Assembly: GCF_000455225.1 (NCBI RefSeq)
Contig: NZ_HF954537.1
Location: forward strand, 165,027-210,215
DNA: 45,189 bases
Source of the DNA: Megasphaera massiliensis
GTDB taxonomy: Bacteria > Bacillota > Negativicutes > Veillonellales > Megasphaeraceae
Direction: 5' to 3'
In this document: in pieces, positions 31,825-41,160 of the stretch
Position numbering within the stretch: position 1 is the first letter of the stretch
Layout: every line of letters starts with the position of its first letter
Notes under the pieces: generated by a model
Seen by the model: only the letters and a program-made list of their open reading frames with translations
Told to the model about the DNA's origin: nothing
Databases searched by the model: none
Position numbers and translations under genes: made by a program

Positions 31825-32195
31825 GGTTCTTCGATGCGCCACGTGTTTTCAAGGACACGGAAGTTCAACGAATGCCATTTTTTTTCTATATCGTTTAAGG
31901 TGACCGATGCTGAGTAGAGCAGGTTATTCTGTCTTTGAGCCTGTTTCTCCAGCTGGGAGATGCGGACTTGTTGGAGCGCGACGGTCTTAGACAGCGTAAG
32001 AATCTGGACCTGCAGCACCAGGTTCCATGCCAAGAGAAGAACCGCAGCGGCAGTTAGGTATCTTTGCGTCTTAGACAGACCCTGCCAAGTCTTGAGCAGG
32101 CGGCGATACTGATTGAGCAAACCGTTTCTGCCGCGCTGTATCCGGCTTTTCAGGGAACCGGCAGGAGCGGCGGGGCCTTGTCTTTCCCCGGCCAT
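31800..32195 (-). CDS. Small single-span membrane protein with coiled coil
   Basis: A 131-residue protein: a basic cytoplasmic N-terminus of about 45 residues, one membrane helix (about 46-66), then a heptad-like coiled coil (KTVALQQVRISQLEKQ) and a polar C-terminus. The layout resembles a type II anchored protein such as divisome- or secretion-associated small proteins, but I recognise no family. Its ATG shares one base with the stop codon of the LysR gene (TAATG), so translation is coupled. Its stop codon lies inside the terminator stem. Confidence 0.65.
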   Translation of the reverse strand: MAGERQGPAAPAGSLKSRIQRGRNGLLNQYRRLLKTWQGLSKTQRYLTAAAVLLLAWNLVLQVQILTLSKTVALQQVRISQLEKQAQRQNNLLYSASVTLNDIEKKWHSLNFRVLENTWRIEEPKKNPDSM

Positions 32196-33106
32196 TATAA
32201 GTTGGAAATGACGCGGGCCTTATTGCGGACGAAGTCGAGCCATAATTGAGCCGCATGGGACAGGTAGTGGCCGCGTTTCCAGATGACATAGAGGACGTGC
32301 ATGATTTCCGGTTCGACCAAGGGACGGACGACGACCGATTCCGAGACGCGGGGGTTGGCTTCCTTCGTCGGGCACAGGCGGCTCGGCAGGAGGGCGACGC
32401 CGAGGTTGGCGACGACGGTCTGGATCATGAGGTCGCGCTGGCTCGTTTCAAAGATGATTTTCGGCTGGAAGCCGATTTTCTTACAGTGTTGGATGATTTC
32501 GTCGTGCAGGTTGAAGTCATCGCGGTAGAGGACCAGCGATTCGTTGGCCAGTTTCTTCAAGGGAATCGTCTTTTCCTTGGACAGGATGTTGTCGCGGTGA
32601 ATGATGACGTTCATCGGATCCTGGGTGAGGAAGAACGATTCAAAATCCTTTTCCTTCGGCTGGGTGCAGACGATGCCGAGGTCGATGAGGCCTTCTTGGA
32701 CGCTGATTTCGACCTTCTTCGAGCCGTGTTCGTACAAGTCCAGTTCAATTTGAGGATATTCCTGCTTGAAAGCCCCTAAGAGGTTGGCGAAGATCGGCGC
32801 CCCGGTAATGGGGGGCAGGCCGATGAGAATCGTGCCCTGTTCCAATTTGAATTCATTTTCGAAGTCGGTCTTCAAATGTTCGAACATGAAGACGACCCGT
32901 TTTGCATGGGACAGGAAGATCGTGCCGGCATCGGTCAGTTCGACGGCCTTCGCATTTCGCATGAAAAGGACGACGCCCAGTTCTTCTTCCAGGGCTTTGA
33001 TGGTACGGCTGATGGCGGACTGAGAAATATGCAGTGTTCGCGCTGCTTTGCTGAATGACTTCTTGTCTGCTACTTCGACAAAGTATTTAAGATGATGAAA
33101 ATCCAT
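32195..33106 (-). CDS. LysR-family transcriptional regulator (CidR-like)
   Basis: A 303-residue LysR-type regulator with the helix-turn-helix at about residues 17-36 (SKAARTLHISQSAISRT) and an effector domain of normal length. In style it is close to the CidR/YwbI group, which responds to overflow metabolism (acetate, pyruvate). That would fit its position: divergent from pyruvate:ferredoxin oxidoreductase and next to the acetate kinase operon. This functional link is an inference. Ribosome site GGAGG lies 7 bases before the ATG. It is translationally coupled to the small membrane protein downstream. Confidence 0.88.
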   Translation of the reverse strand: MDFHHLKYFVEVADKKSFSKAARTLHISQSAISRTIKALEEELGVVLFMRNAKAVELTDAGTIFLSHAKRVVFMFEHLKTDFENEFKLEQGTILIGLPPITGAPIFANLLGAFKQEYPQIELDLYEHGSKKVEISVQEGLIDLGIVCTQPKEKDFESFFLTQDPMNVIIHRDNILSKEKTIPLKKLANESLVLYRDDFNLHDEIIQHCKKIGFQPKIIFETSQRDLMIQTVVANLGVALLPSRLCPTKEANPRVSESVVVRPLVEPEIMHVLYVIWKRGHYLSHAAQLWLDFVRNKARVISNL

Positions 33107-33130
33107 GCTAACACCTCCACTAACTAATCG

Positions 33131-33182
33131 TGTATATCAAAAATAACGCTACAATATACACTACTTCGGTATACGTTTACAA
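33131..33182 (-). promoter_or_regulatory. LysR gene promoter with inverted repeat
   Basis: On the minus strand, TTGTAA (33177-33182) and TATATT (33153-33158) are 18 bases apart. An inverted repeat, TGTATAT (33131-33137) / ATATACA (33154-33160), overlaps the -10 and could be the regulator's own site. Confidence 0.45.
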
Positions 33183-33603
33183 AATAGCACTGAACGATGC
33201 ATAAACTAGCATCACATTCCTATTGAATTTAACATTGCTTAGGCATATAATTAACTTGTAAGAAAAAGTTACAAAGTCGTTCGGTTTGTGATGGTCAGCA
33301 ATTTCTGAAAAGAGATATGGTAATGTGCAAATCTGTAATACCACTATAATAGTAGTACAGATTGAGAATATTAGCAATACTTTTTTTTGAATATTGTCAG
33401 ACCTTCCCGCGTTTTATTGCATTTTTTTCAATTATGGGACGTGTATAGTCGATACGTGAACAGAATGCATCATTGGAACCTTTGCGTGCTGTTCGCGCCT
33501 TCTGTATGAGATACAGCGGGACGTCTTTATAGCTATCTTAAGCCTATCAGTATGGAATCTTCCATATTGTGTATAACATTCAATTAAGGAGCGTGTTTTA
33601 TCT
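33183..33603 (+). promoter_or_regulatory. Long regulatory region before pyruvate:ferredoxin oxidoreductase
   Basis: About 420 bases without a gene. A 7-bp inverted repeat, TATGGAA-TC-TTCCATA (33551-33566), lies 37 bases before the start codon; directly after it comes TATAAC (33572-33577), a possible -10. The element GTGTATA recurs at 33441 and near 33570. No well-spaced sigma-A pair stands out. Confidence 0.4.
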
Positions 33604-36600
33604 ATGAGCAAATTTAAAACCATGGATGGTAACGAAGCAGCTGCATGGGTGTCCTATGCATTTACTGAAGTTGCCGCAATTTATCCGATCACGCCGTCTT
33701 CTCCTATGGCAGAACATGTCGATGATTGGTCCGCCACTGGCATGAAAAACCTCTTCGGTCACAAAGTTCACGTTGTTGAAATGCAGTCCGAAGCTGGCGC
33801 TGCCGGCGCATTCCACGGTTCCTTACAGGCTGGTGCTTTGACCACGACGTACACTGCATCTCAGGGCTTCCTCCTCATGATGCCGAACATGTACAAAGTT
33901 GCCGGCGAACTCCTTCCGGGCGTATTCCACGTAGCTGCGCGTGCTTTGGCTAACCATGCACTGAGCATCTTCGGTGACCATCAGGACGTCATGGCTGCTC
34001 GTGCAACGGGCTGCTGTCTCTTGGCCGAATCCAATGTTCAGGAAGTCATGGACCTCGCTGGTGTCGCTCACTTATCGGCAATTAAAGGTTCCTTGCCGTT
34101 CATCAACTTCTTCGACGGTTTCCGTACGTCTCACGAAATTCAGAAAGTTGAAGTCATGGATTTCGAAAACTACAGAAAACTCGTTGACTGGGAAGCTATC
34201 GACAAATTCCGTAAACGTGCTCTTAACCCGGATAACCCGCAGGTTCGCGGCACGGCTGAAAACCCGGACGTATACTTCCAGCACACAGAAGCTGCCAACA
34301 AGTTCTATGATGCTATGCCGGATATCGTAGCTGACTACATGGACAAGATTTCTGAAATCACTGGCCGCTCCTACAAACCGTTCAACTACTACGGTGCTCC
34401 TGACGCTGAATACGTCGTCGTTTCCATGGGTTCTCTCTCCGACGTCGCTAAACAGACCGTCGAATACTTGCAGAGCCAGGGCGAAAAAGTCGGCGCTATC
34501 AACGTTCACCTCTATCGTCCGTTCTCCAACAAATACCTCCTCAACGTTCTTCCGAAAACGGTCAAGAAGATTGCTGTCATCGACCGCACGAAAGAACCGG
34601 GTTCCCTCGGTGAACCGCTTTACCTCGATATCACGGGCTTCGTAAAAGAAGAAGGTCTTAACATTGACGTCATCGGCGGCCGCACCGGTATGGGCTCCAA
34701 AGACGTTCTTCCGGAAGACTTCCTCGCTGTCTTCAAAGAATTGAAGAAAGATCATCCGCTCAACGGCTTCACCCTTGGCATCGTCGACGACGTTACCAAC
34801 CTCAGCCTTGCTCGCGAACCGAAAATGCCGGTTGATACGACGGGCCTTACGTCCTGCAAATTCTGGGGCTTCGGTTCTGACGGTACTGTCGGTGCTAACA
34901 AATCGGCTATCAAGATCATCGGTGACCACACGGATATGTATGCACAGGCATACTTCGCTTATGACTCCAAGAAATCCGGCGGCGTAACGATTTCTCACCT
35001 GCGTTTCGGTACTCGCCCGATCGATATGCCGTACCTCATCGACGCAGCTGACTACATCGCCTGCCATCGTCAGTCCTATGTAGGTCGTTTCGATGTTCTC
35101 CGCGGCATCAAAGACGGCGGCACGTTCATGCTGAACTGTACCTGGACCGATGAAGAACTGGAACACGAACTTCCGGCTCGCATCAAACGCGCTATCGCTA
35201 AACATCACGTTAAATTCTACACCTTGAACGGTGACGCTATCGGCCAGAAACTCGGCCTCGGCACCCGTATCAACATGGTCATGCAGGCTGCATTCTTTGC
35301 CCTCGCTAAGATCATCCCTGTAGAAGACGCTGTTAAATACTTGAAAGACTCCATCATCAAGAACTACGGCAAAAAAGGCCAGAAGATCATTGACATGAAC
35401 AATGGCGCCGTTGATGCTGGTATCAAAGAATTCCATGAAGTTAACTATCCGGCTTCCTGGGCTGATGCCGTTGACGAAGTCGTCGAAGGCCGTCCGGCTA
35501 CGAAATACTTCACGGAAGTTGCAAAACCGATGCTCGAACAGGTTGGCGACGATCTCCCGGTTTCCGCATTTGTCGGCCGCGAAGATGGCACCATGCCTTC
35601 CGGCACTTCGAAATTCGAAAAAGCCGGCCCGGCTCTGCACGTTCCTTCCTGGGATAACGAAAAATGTATCGGCTGCCTCCAGTGTTCCTTCGTTTGCCCG
35701 CATGCTACGGTTCGTCCGTGCTTGACGACCAAAGAAGAAACGGCTGCTGCTCCGGCTGGTTACAAAGTCGCTGTTAAAGCTAAATCCGGTAAAGAATACG
35801 ATTTGGCTATCGTCGTCGACCAGCTCGACTGCCTCGAATGCGGCTCCTGCGTAAACGTCTGCCCGGTCCAGGCTCTGACCATGGTTCCGAACACCGACGA
35901 AGAACGCAAGAAGATGGAATTCTGGTACTATGCTACGGAAAAGGTTGCTCCGAAAGCTAACCCGCAGAACAAGAAGACCGTTATCGGTTCTCAGTTCGAA
36001 CAGCCGCTCCTCGAATTCTCCGGCGCTTGCGCAGGCTGCGGTGAAACTCCGTATGTCAAACTCGTTACACAGCTCTTCGGCGACCGCATGATGATCGCTA
36101 ACGCAACAGGCTGCTCCTCCATTTGGGGTGCATCGGCTCCTGTTTCCCCGTACACCATGAACGCTGCCGGCCACGGTCCGTCCTGGGCAAACAGCCTCTT
36201 CGAAGATGCTGCTGAATTCGGCCTCGGCATGTTCCTCGGCGTAGACAAAGTCCGTAAAGACTTGGTCGAAAACCTCGACGCTGCAAAAGCTGTCGCTTCT
36301 CCGGAACTCCAGGAAGCACTCAGCGATTGGGCTGCTCATGCATACGAAGGCGAAGGCACTCGTGAACGCGCTGACAAATTGACGGCTCTCCTCGAAAAAG
36401 AAGCTGCCGGCAAACCGGTTCTCGAAGACTTCCTCGCTAAGAAACAGTTCTTCGTAAAACGCAGCCAGTGGATCATCGGTGGTGACGGTTGGTCCTACGA
36501 TATCGGTTACGGCGGTGTTGACCATGTCCTCGCTTCGGACAACGACATCAACGTCCTCGTCCTCGATACGGAAGTTTACTCCAACACCGGCGGTCAGTCC

Positions 36601-37119
36601 TCTAAAGCTACCCCGACTGCAGCTATCGCACAGTTCGCTGCTGCCGGCAAACGCACCAAGAAGAAGGACCTCGGCATGATGGCTATTTCCTACGGCTATG
36701 TTTACGTAGCTCAGGTAGCTATGGGCGCTGACAAGAACCAGCTCCTCAAAGCTATCACCGAAGCTGAAGCTTACCATGGCCCGTCCTTGGTTATCTGCTA
36801 CGCTCCTTGCATCAACCATGGTATCCGTAAGGGCATGGGCAAGAGCCAGACAGAAGAAAAACTCGCTGTCGAATGCGGTTACTGGGATCTCTTCCGCTAC
36901 AATCCGGAACTCAAAGAACAGGGCAAGAACCCGTTCAGCCTCGATTCCAAAGAACCGGATTATGGCAAATTCCAGGAATTCTTGCAGGGTGAAGTTCGTT
37001 ACGCATCCCTCAAGAAGAGCTTCCCGGAAGAAGCCGAAGCTCTCTATGCTAAGACTGAAGCTGACGCTAAGAATCGTCGTCATTCCTACGTCCGTCTGCA
37101 GAAGGGTTTTGAAGACTAA
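33604..37119 (+). CDS. nifJ: Pyruvate:ferredoxin (flavodoxin) oxidoreductase
   Basis: A 1171-residue single-chain enzyme that oxidises pyruvate to acetyl-CoA and CO2, reducing ferredoxin. All domains are fused as usual. The N-terminal pyruvate-binding domain has YPITPSSPMAE. Two ferredoxin-type [4Fe-4S] motifs lie at C688/691/694/698 and C743/746/749/753. The proximal cluster includes CAGCGE (C809, C812), and the thiamine diphosphate site contains GDGWSYDIGYGG (about 960-971). It is the central catabolic enzyme of this anaerobe and feeds acetate kinase. Ribosome site AAGGAG is 12 bases from the ATG. Codon use is strongly biased, as in a very highly expressed gene. Confidence 0.97.
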   Translation: MSKFKTMDGNEAAAWVSYAFTEVAAIYPITPSSPMAEHVDDWSATGMKNLFGHKVHVVEMQSEAGAAGAFHGSLQAGALTTTYTASQGFLLMMPNMYKVAGELLPGVFHVAARALANHALSIFGDHQDVMAARATGCCLLAESNVQEVMDLAGVAHLSAIKGSLPFINFFDGFRTSHEIQKVEVMDFENYRKLVDWEAIDKFRKRALNPDNPQVRGTAENPDVYFQHTEAANKFYDAMPDIVADYMDKISEITGRSYKPFNYYGAPDAEYVVVSMGSLSDVAKQTVEYLQSQGEKVGAINVHLYRPFSNKYLLNVLPKTVKKIAVIDRTKEPGSLGEPLYLDITGFVKEEGLNIDVIGGRTGMGSKDVLPEDFLAVFKELKKDHPLNGFTLGIVDDVTNLSLAREPKMPVDTTGLTSCKFWGFGSDGTVGANKSAIKIIGDHTDMYAQAYFAYDSKKSGGVTISHLRFGTRPIDMPYLIDAADYIACHRQSYVGRFDVLRGIKDGGTFMLNCTWTDEELEHELPARIKRAIAKHHVKFYTLNGDAIGQKLGLGTRINMVMQAAFFALAKIIPVEDAVKYLKDSIIKNYGKKGQKIIDMNNGAVDAGIKEFHEVNYPASWADAVDEVVEGRPATKYFTEVAKPMLEQVGDDLPVSAFVGREDGTMPSGTSKFEKAGPALHVPSWDNEKCIGCLQCSFVCPHATVRPCLTTKEETAAAPAGYKVAVKAKSGKEYDLAIVVDQLDCLECGSCVNVCPVQALTMVPNTDEERKKMEFWYYATEKVAPKANPQNKKTVIGSQFEQPLLEFSGACAGCGETPYVKLVTQLFGDRMMIANATGCSSIWGASAPVSPYTMNAAGHGPSWANSLFEDAAEFGLGMFLGVDKVRKDLVENLDAAKAVASPELQEALSDWAAHAYEGEGTRERADKLTALLEKEAAGKPVLEDFLAKKQFFVKRSQWIIGGDGWSYDIGYGGVDHVLASDNDINVLVLDTEVYSNTGGQSSKATPTAAIAQFAAAGKRTKKKDLGMMAISYGYVYVAQVAMGADKNQLLKAITEAEAYHGPSLVICYAPCINHGIRKGMGKSQTEEKLAVECGYWDLFRYNPELKEQGKNPFSLDSKEPDYGKFQEFLQGEVRYASLKKSFPEEAEALYAKTEADAKNRRHSYVRLQKGFED

Positions 37120-37152
37120 TTTAAATGCACTTGCTGCATAGATAAATAGCGG

Positions 37153-37195
37153 AAAGGCTCTGCACGGTGGTTTCCACCATGCAGGGCCTTTTTGT
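37153..37195 (+). terminator. Terminator after pyruvate:ferredoxin oxidoreductase
   Basis: A long stem (37153-37170 with 37174-37190, a few mismatches) around a TTT loop is followed by TTTTT. Confidence 0.85.
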
Positions 37196-37198
37196 TGT

Positions 37199-37227
37199 TT
37201 GTTATTTATGGGGAAGTAGTGTATAAT
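37199..37227 (+). promoter_or_regulatory. Promoter of the EamA-kinase fusion gene
   Basis: TTGTTA (37199-37204) and a perfect TATAAT (37222-37227) are 17 bases apart. Confidence 0.68.
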
Positions 37228-37296
37228 GAATCGTGATTGAATTATTAGTTTTTTATTCTCTATCATAATAATTAGATGAACTAGGGGGCCTCTTTC

Positions 37297-38928
37297 ATGT
37301 CATCTAAAATGGGTACGCTTTGTATTGTCCTGGCAGCCCTTGCTTTTGGGACCATGGAAATTTCGCTGAAGATTGCCGGTACGGCTTTTACACCTTTTCA
37401 GCTGACCTTTCTCCGCTTTCTCGTAGGCGGCATCCTGCTCATGCCGCTGGCCGTTCGCGATATGAAGAAGCATCAGATTCGTCTCAGACGGACTGATTGG
37501 GGGTATTTGGCCGTCTTGGGACTGGTCAATATCTGCTTCAGCATGATCCTCTTCCAGATCGGCGTCAACATGGCCAATGCCAGCCTGGCGGCCATCGTCT
37601 TTTCCAGCAATCCTATCTTCGTCATGATTTTTTCCTATTTTCTCATCCACGAAGCCTTTACGCGCAAGAAGGCTATCACCTTGGTATTGAGTCTCATCGG
37701 CCTGATCATCGTCGCCAATCCCGTGGATATCATCCAGAACGGAAATGTAGGACTTCTGGTGTCCTTGGCAGCGGCTATTTCCTTTGCCTTTTACACGACC
37801 TTGGGGAAACTGCGAATCGGGAAATTGGGGGGCAACGTCGAAAACGCCTTCAGTTTTCTCATCGGCTGCCTCTTCCTCTTGGTCATCTTGATTTTCCACG
37901 GCGATCCGATCATTGCCGGTATCAATTCCCGCACCATTTGGCCGCTCCTGTATTGCTCCTTGGTTGTCACCGGCTTTGGCTACCTGTTCTTCATGAAGGC
38001 CATTGAACTGACGGGTCCGTCCAATGCGTCCTTTGCTTTCTTTATTAAGCCTATCATCGCCCTCATCTTGGCCTCGATTATCTTATCGGAACCAATTACG
38101 GCCAACGCCGTCATCGGCCTGGTACTGATCCTTTTAGGCTGTACCATGGCAGGGCCCATTGAACGTCTGATTTTCTCTCATCGGGCTATCGGCGAAATCG
38201 CCGGCCGTACCAACCATCCGGCTTGGATGAAGGAAGATACGGACAGCCCCTTAGTCATTACCATTTCGCGTGAATTCGGCAGCGGCGGCCGGAATATCGG
38301 GAAACTCGTGGCCCGTAAATTAGGCGTTCCGTACTACGATACGGAAATTTTCAACCGGACCCAGAAAGAACATCCGCAAACTGTCATCGCCTGGTGCAAG
38401 GACCAGAAGCGCCGCTTGGGGCCGCTCCTGTCTAAGGTATACGAAGATTACGTCCACTATGCGTCGGGATATGAATCGAATCAGATGGAAATGTTCCGCG
38501 ATGAAGCTGAAGTCATTGAAGCCCTGACGACAGGGCATTCCTGCGTCATCGTCGGCCGTTTGGCAAACTACGTCCTGCGCAAACGACCGAACACCTTCAA
38601 TGTCTTCATTTCGTCCGATCCTGATTGGGCCGTCCAGCGCATCATGCTCCGGGAACACATCGACGCCGACCGGGCGCGTAAACTCCGCAACCACGTCAAT
38701 CGTGAACGGCGGGATCACTGTATGTACTGCACCGATTCCTATTGGGGTTATGGGGCCAACTACGATTTGAGCCTCAAATCCAGCGACTACGGCATCGTCA
38801 AGACGGCCGACCTCATCTTAGAAGCGGCCCGCCATCGCCTGACCATTTCTCAAGACGATATCAATCCCACAGAGAAGGAAAGGGAAACGGCGAAGGCCGG
38901 GACGACTTCGGAAGCATTGTCGTCGTAA
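37297..38928 (+). CDS. EamA transporter fused to a cytidylate-kinase-like domain
   Basis: A 543-residue fusion. Residues 1-290 form a drug/metabolite transporter with ten membrane helices in two EamA repeats (helix 1 contains ALAFGTMEISLKI). After a 35-residue linker, residues 318-505 form a cytidylate-kinase-like domain: ITISREFGSGGRNIGKL, a P-loop-like segment, then PYYDTEIF and a helical core. The frame is continuous, and the kinase domain's first Met (MKEDTD) has no ribosome site, so this is one protein. Free-standing cytidylate-kinase-like proteins are common in Firmicutes, but their substrates are unclear. The kinase half would lie in the cytoplasm and might phosphorylate or sense what the transporter moves. 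Own promoter and terminator. Confidence 0.85.
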   Translation: MSSKMGTLCIVLAALAFGTMEISLKIAGTAFTPFQLTFLRFLVGGILLMPLAVRDMKKHQIRLRRTDWGYLAVLGLVNICFSMILFQIGVNMANASLAAIVFSSNPIFVMIFSYFLIHEAFTRKKAITLVLSLIGLIIVANPVDIIQNGNVGLLVSLAAAISFAFYTTLGKLRIGKLGGNVENAFSFLIGCLFLLVILIFHGDPIIAGINSRTIWPLLYCSLVVTGFGYLFFMKAIELTGPSNASFAFFIKPIIALILASIILSEPITANAVIGLVLILLGCTMAGPIERLIFSHRAIGEIAGRTNHPAWMKEDTDSPLVITISREFGSGGRNIGKLVARKLGVPYYDTEIFNRTQKEHPQTVIAWCKDQKRRLGPLLSKVYEDYVHYASGYESNQMEMFRDEAEVIEALTTGHSCVIVGRLANYVLRKRPNTFNVFISSDPDWAVQRIMLREHIDADRARKLRNHVNRERRDHCMYCTDSYWGYGANYDLSLKSSDYGIVKTADLILEAARHRLTISQDDINPTEKERETAKAGTTSEALSS

Positions 38929-38959
38929 ACTCGATGTTTTCGATATCGACATGATACAG

Positions 38960-38996
38960 AGGGCTATTCGTGATTTTTCATGAATAGTCCTTTTTC
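38960..38996 (+). terminator. Terminator after the EamA-kinase fusion
   Basis: A stem of 12-13 bp (starting GGGCTATTC, pairing with GAATAGTCC) is followed by TTTTT. Confidence 0.78.
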
Positions 38997-39166
38997 GCTA
39001 TCCTCGAAAAGGGAGGCGAAGTGGAGACTGTAAAGAAATGGTAAAATCCATTTCTAAGATGAGAATCTTGCTAAGTGCATATTAATTTAGTCTTTATTTT
39101 GAGAATAGAAAGTGATAAAATAATAATTGATTTATTGATAGTGATTATTCCTGAGAATGAGTTGTG

Positions 39167-41149
39167 ATGCAAATGGAGAAACGATGGCAGTTTGCCCCCT
39201 TCGAAGAGGGCCTTACGTCCGCCTTAACCGAACAACTGCATATATCGCCGATTTTGGCCCAAATACTGGCTAATCGCGGCATTGCCGATGTCGAAGAAGG
39301 GCGTCACTTTCTCCAGGACACATTGAACGACATGGCCGATCCGTTCTTGATGGACGGGATGGAAACAGCCGTCCGTCGGCTGAAGCAGGCCGTAGAAGAT
39401 AAAGAGCGCATCGTCATCTATGGTGACTATGACGTCGACGGGATTACGTCGACGTCACTTGTTTATTCAGTTCTTCGGGATCTGGGGGCGTCGCCGCAGT
39501 TCTATATCCCTGAGCGGCAGAGTGAAGGCTATGGCCTGAACGAAGAGGCCCTGCAGCACTTAGAGCATGAAGCCGATGTTCTCATTACCGTCGACTGCGG
39601 TATTTCATCGTATGAGCTGGTTCGTGAGTTTTCACCTCATCTTGATATCATCATTACCGATCATCACGAGCCGCCGGAACAGATACCGCCGGCCTTGGCC
39701 GTCCTCAATCCCAAGAAACCCGGCTGTCCCTATCCCTTTAAGGAGCTGGCCGGTGCCGGTGTGGCCTACGTCCTTTGCCGGGCCCTTTGGCAGCGCTGCT
39801 GTAACGAAGATCTGGCAGGCTATTCGGATCTTTCGGCCTTGGGAACCATTGCCGACCTGGTGCCTTTAATCGGAGAAAACCGCATCATTGTCCGCCAAGG
39901 GCTGGAATTGATGAAAAAGGGGCAGCGCACGGGATTGTACGCCTTGCTCCGGGCTTCGGGGCTTGTCGATAAAGAAATCACAGCCGGCCGCATCGCCTTT
40001 ACGGCAGCGCCGAGATTGAACGCTGCCGGCCGCATCAGCCATGCGACAAAGGGCGTCGAACTGCTCTTAGAGACGGACGACGAAAAAGCGGCAGCTGCGG
40101 CCGCGGAGCTCAGTGAACTCAACGCCGAGCGTCAGGACATTGAGCACACCATTGCCAAAGAGGCCATCGCCCAGATCGAAAGCCGGCAGCAGGGAAGGGA
40201 CGGCGTCCTCATTGCCAGTCATGAAGGCTGGCACGTCGGCGTCATCGGCATTGCCGCATCGCGCCTCGTCGAAAAATACTACCGCCCGGCCTTGGTCATT
40301 ACCATCAGCGACGGCATCGGCAAGGGCTCGTGCCGGAGTATCAGCGGCTTCAATATGTACGAAGCCCTGCAGTCGGCGAAAGACCTGCTCATCCAATTTG
40401 GCGGCCATACGATGGCAGCCGGCTTTTCCATCAAGGCCGAAAACATCGAAGGCCTGCGCGAAAGGCTTTTGGACTATGCCAAGGAGCACATGACGGCCGA
40501 CGACTACATTCCCTTGGTCCATTTAGATAAAGAGCTGGAAACACCGGACGTCTCGCTGGACATGATTGCCGAGTTGTCTTCACTAGAGCCTTACGGCATG
40601 GGAAACAGCCGGCCCGTCTTTTCCCTGCGGAATCTGACCGTCGAAGAAATCCGGCCCATCGGACGGGATAAGCAGCACGTTCGCATCGTTGTCTGCGGTC
40701 CTCATAAGATTCGTCTGAGCGGCGTTGCCTGGTCCCGGCCGGACCTGTGCGATGCCATCGTCGAAGGCGATATCATCGACGTCGCCTTCCAGCTCGAACG
40801 CAATGATTTTAACGGAACGTCGTCGCCTCAGCTGGTCGTTCAGGACGTCCACGTCTTGAATAAGGAGGTCACCCTCAACCGGACGGTCATGGTCGATATC
40901 TACATGGCCCTGAAGAAACTCCTGCCCGAATGGGGTATGCCCGTTTGGCAGGTCCGGCGCCGCATGGCAGCCTCTCAGGCCGACCGCTACGACGTCCATA
41001 CCATTTACGCGGCCATCGTCGTCCTTCGGGAAATCGGCGTCCTCAAAGTGCGCCAAGATGACGACGGCCCGGTCTATTATTTTCCTATCCTTGCAGGGAA
41101 AATGAATCTTCATATGTCCCCGACGTATGAATTGTATTGCAGGGAGTAA
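39167..41149 (+). CDS. recJ: Single-stranded-DNA exonuclease RecJ
   Basis: A 660-residue RecJ that degrades single-stranded DNA 5' to 3' in recombination and mismatch repair. DHH-family motifs are intact: GDYDVDGITS near residue 83, TVDCGIS, and DHHEPP. They are followed by the DHHA1 domain with GGHTMAAGFS and an OB-like domain. A C-terminal extension of about 100 residues with a winged-helix look is present, as in many Firmicutes. The start is uncertain: GTG 39164, ATG 39167 and ATG 39173 lie close together and none has a good ribosome site; I took the first ATG. It opens the recJ-rel-dtd cluster. Confidence 0.93.
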   Translation: MQMEKRWQFAPFEEGLTSALTEQLHISPILAQILANRGIADVEEGRHFLQDTLNDMADPFLMDGMETAVRRLKQAVEDKERIVIYGDYDVDGITSTSLVYSVLRDLGASPQFYIPERQSEGYGLNEEALQHLEHEADVLITVDCGISSYELVREFSPHLDIIITDHHEPPEQIPPALAVLNPKKPGCPYPFKELAGAGVAYVLCRALWQRCCNEDLAGYSDLSALGTIADLVPLIGENRIIVRQGLELMKKGQRTGLYALLRASGLVDKEITAGRIAFTAAPRLNAAGRISHATKGVELLLETDDEKAAAAAAELSELNAERQDIEHTIAKEAIAQIESRQQGRDGVLIASHEGWHVGVIGIAASRLVEKYYRPALVITISDGIGKGSCRSISGFNMYEALQSAKDLLIQFGGHTMAAGFSIKAENIEGLRERLLDYAKEHMTADDYIPLVHLDKELETPDVSLDMIAELSSLEPYGMGNSRPVFSLRNLTVEEIRPIGRDKQHVRIVVCGPHKIRLSGVAWSRPDLCDAIVEGDIIDVAFQLERNDFNGTSSPQLVVQDVHVLNKEVTLNRTVMVDIYMALKKLLPEWGMPVWQVRRRMAASQADRYDVHTIYAAIVVLREIGVLKVRQDDDGPVYYFPILAGKMNLHMSPTYELYCRE

Positions 41150-41160
41150 GGAGGTTTTTT

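Noticed and set aside
33177-33377. Small hydrophobic minus-strand open frame before the oxidoreductase
   Set aside because: No ribosome site, and it spans the LysR promoter and AT-rich regulatory DNA.
34072-37266. A 1064-codon open frame antisense to the oxidoreductase gene
   Set aside because: It exactly shadows a highly biased, highly expressed gene, whose codon choice (few TTA/CTA/TCA) leaves the opposite strand free of stops. It has no ribosome site and reads as low-complexity Phe/Asp/Val-rich sequence.
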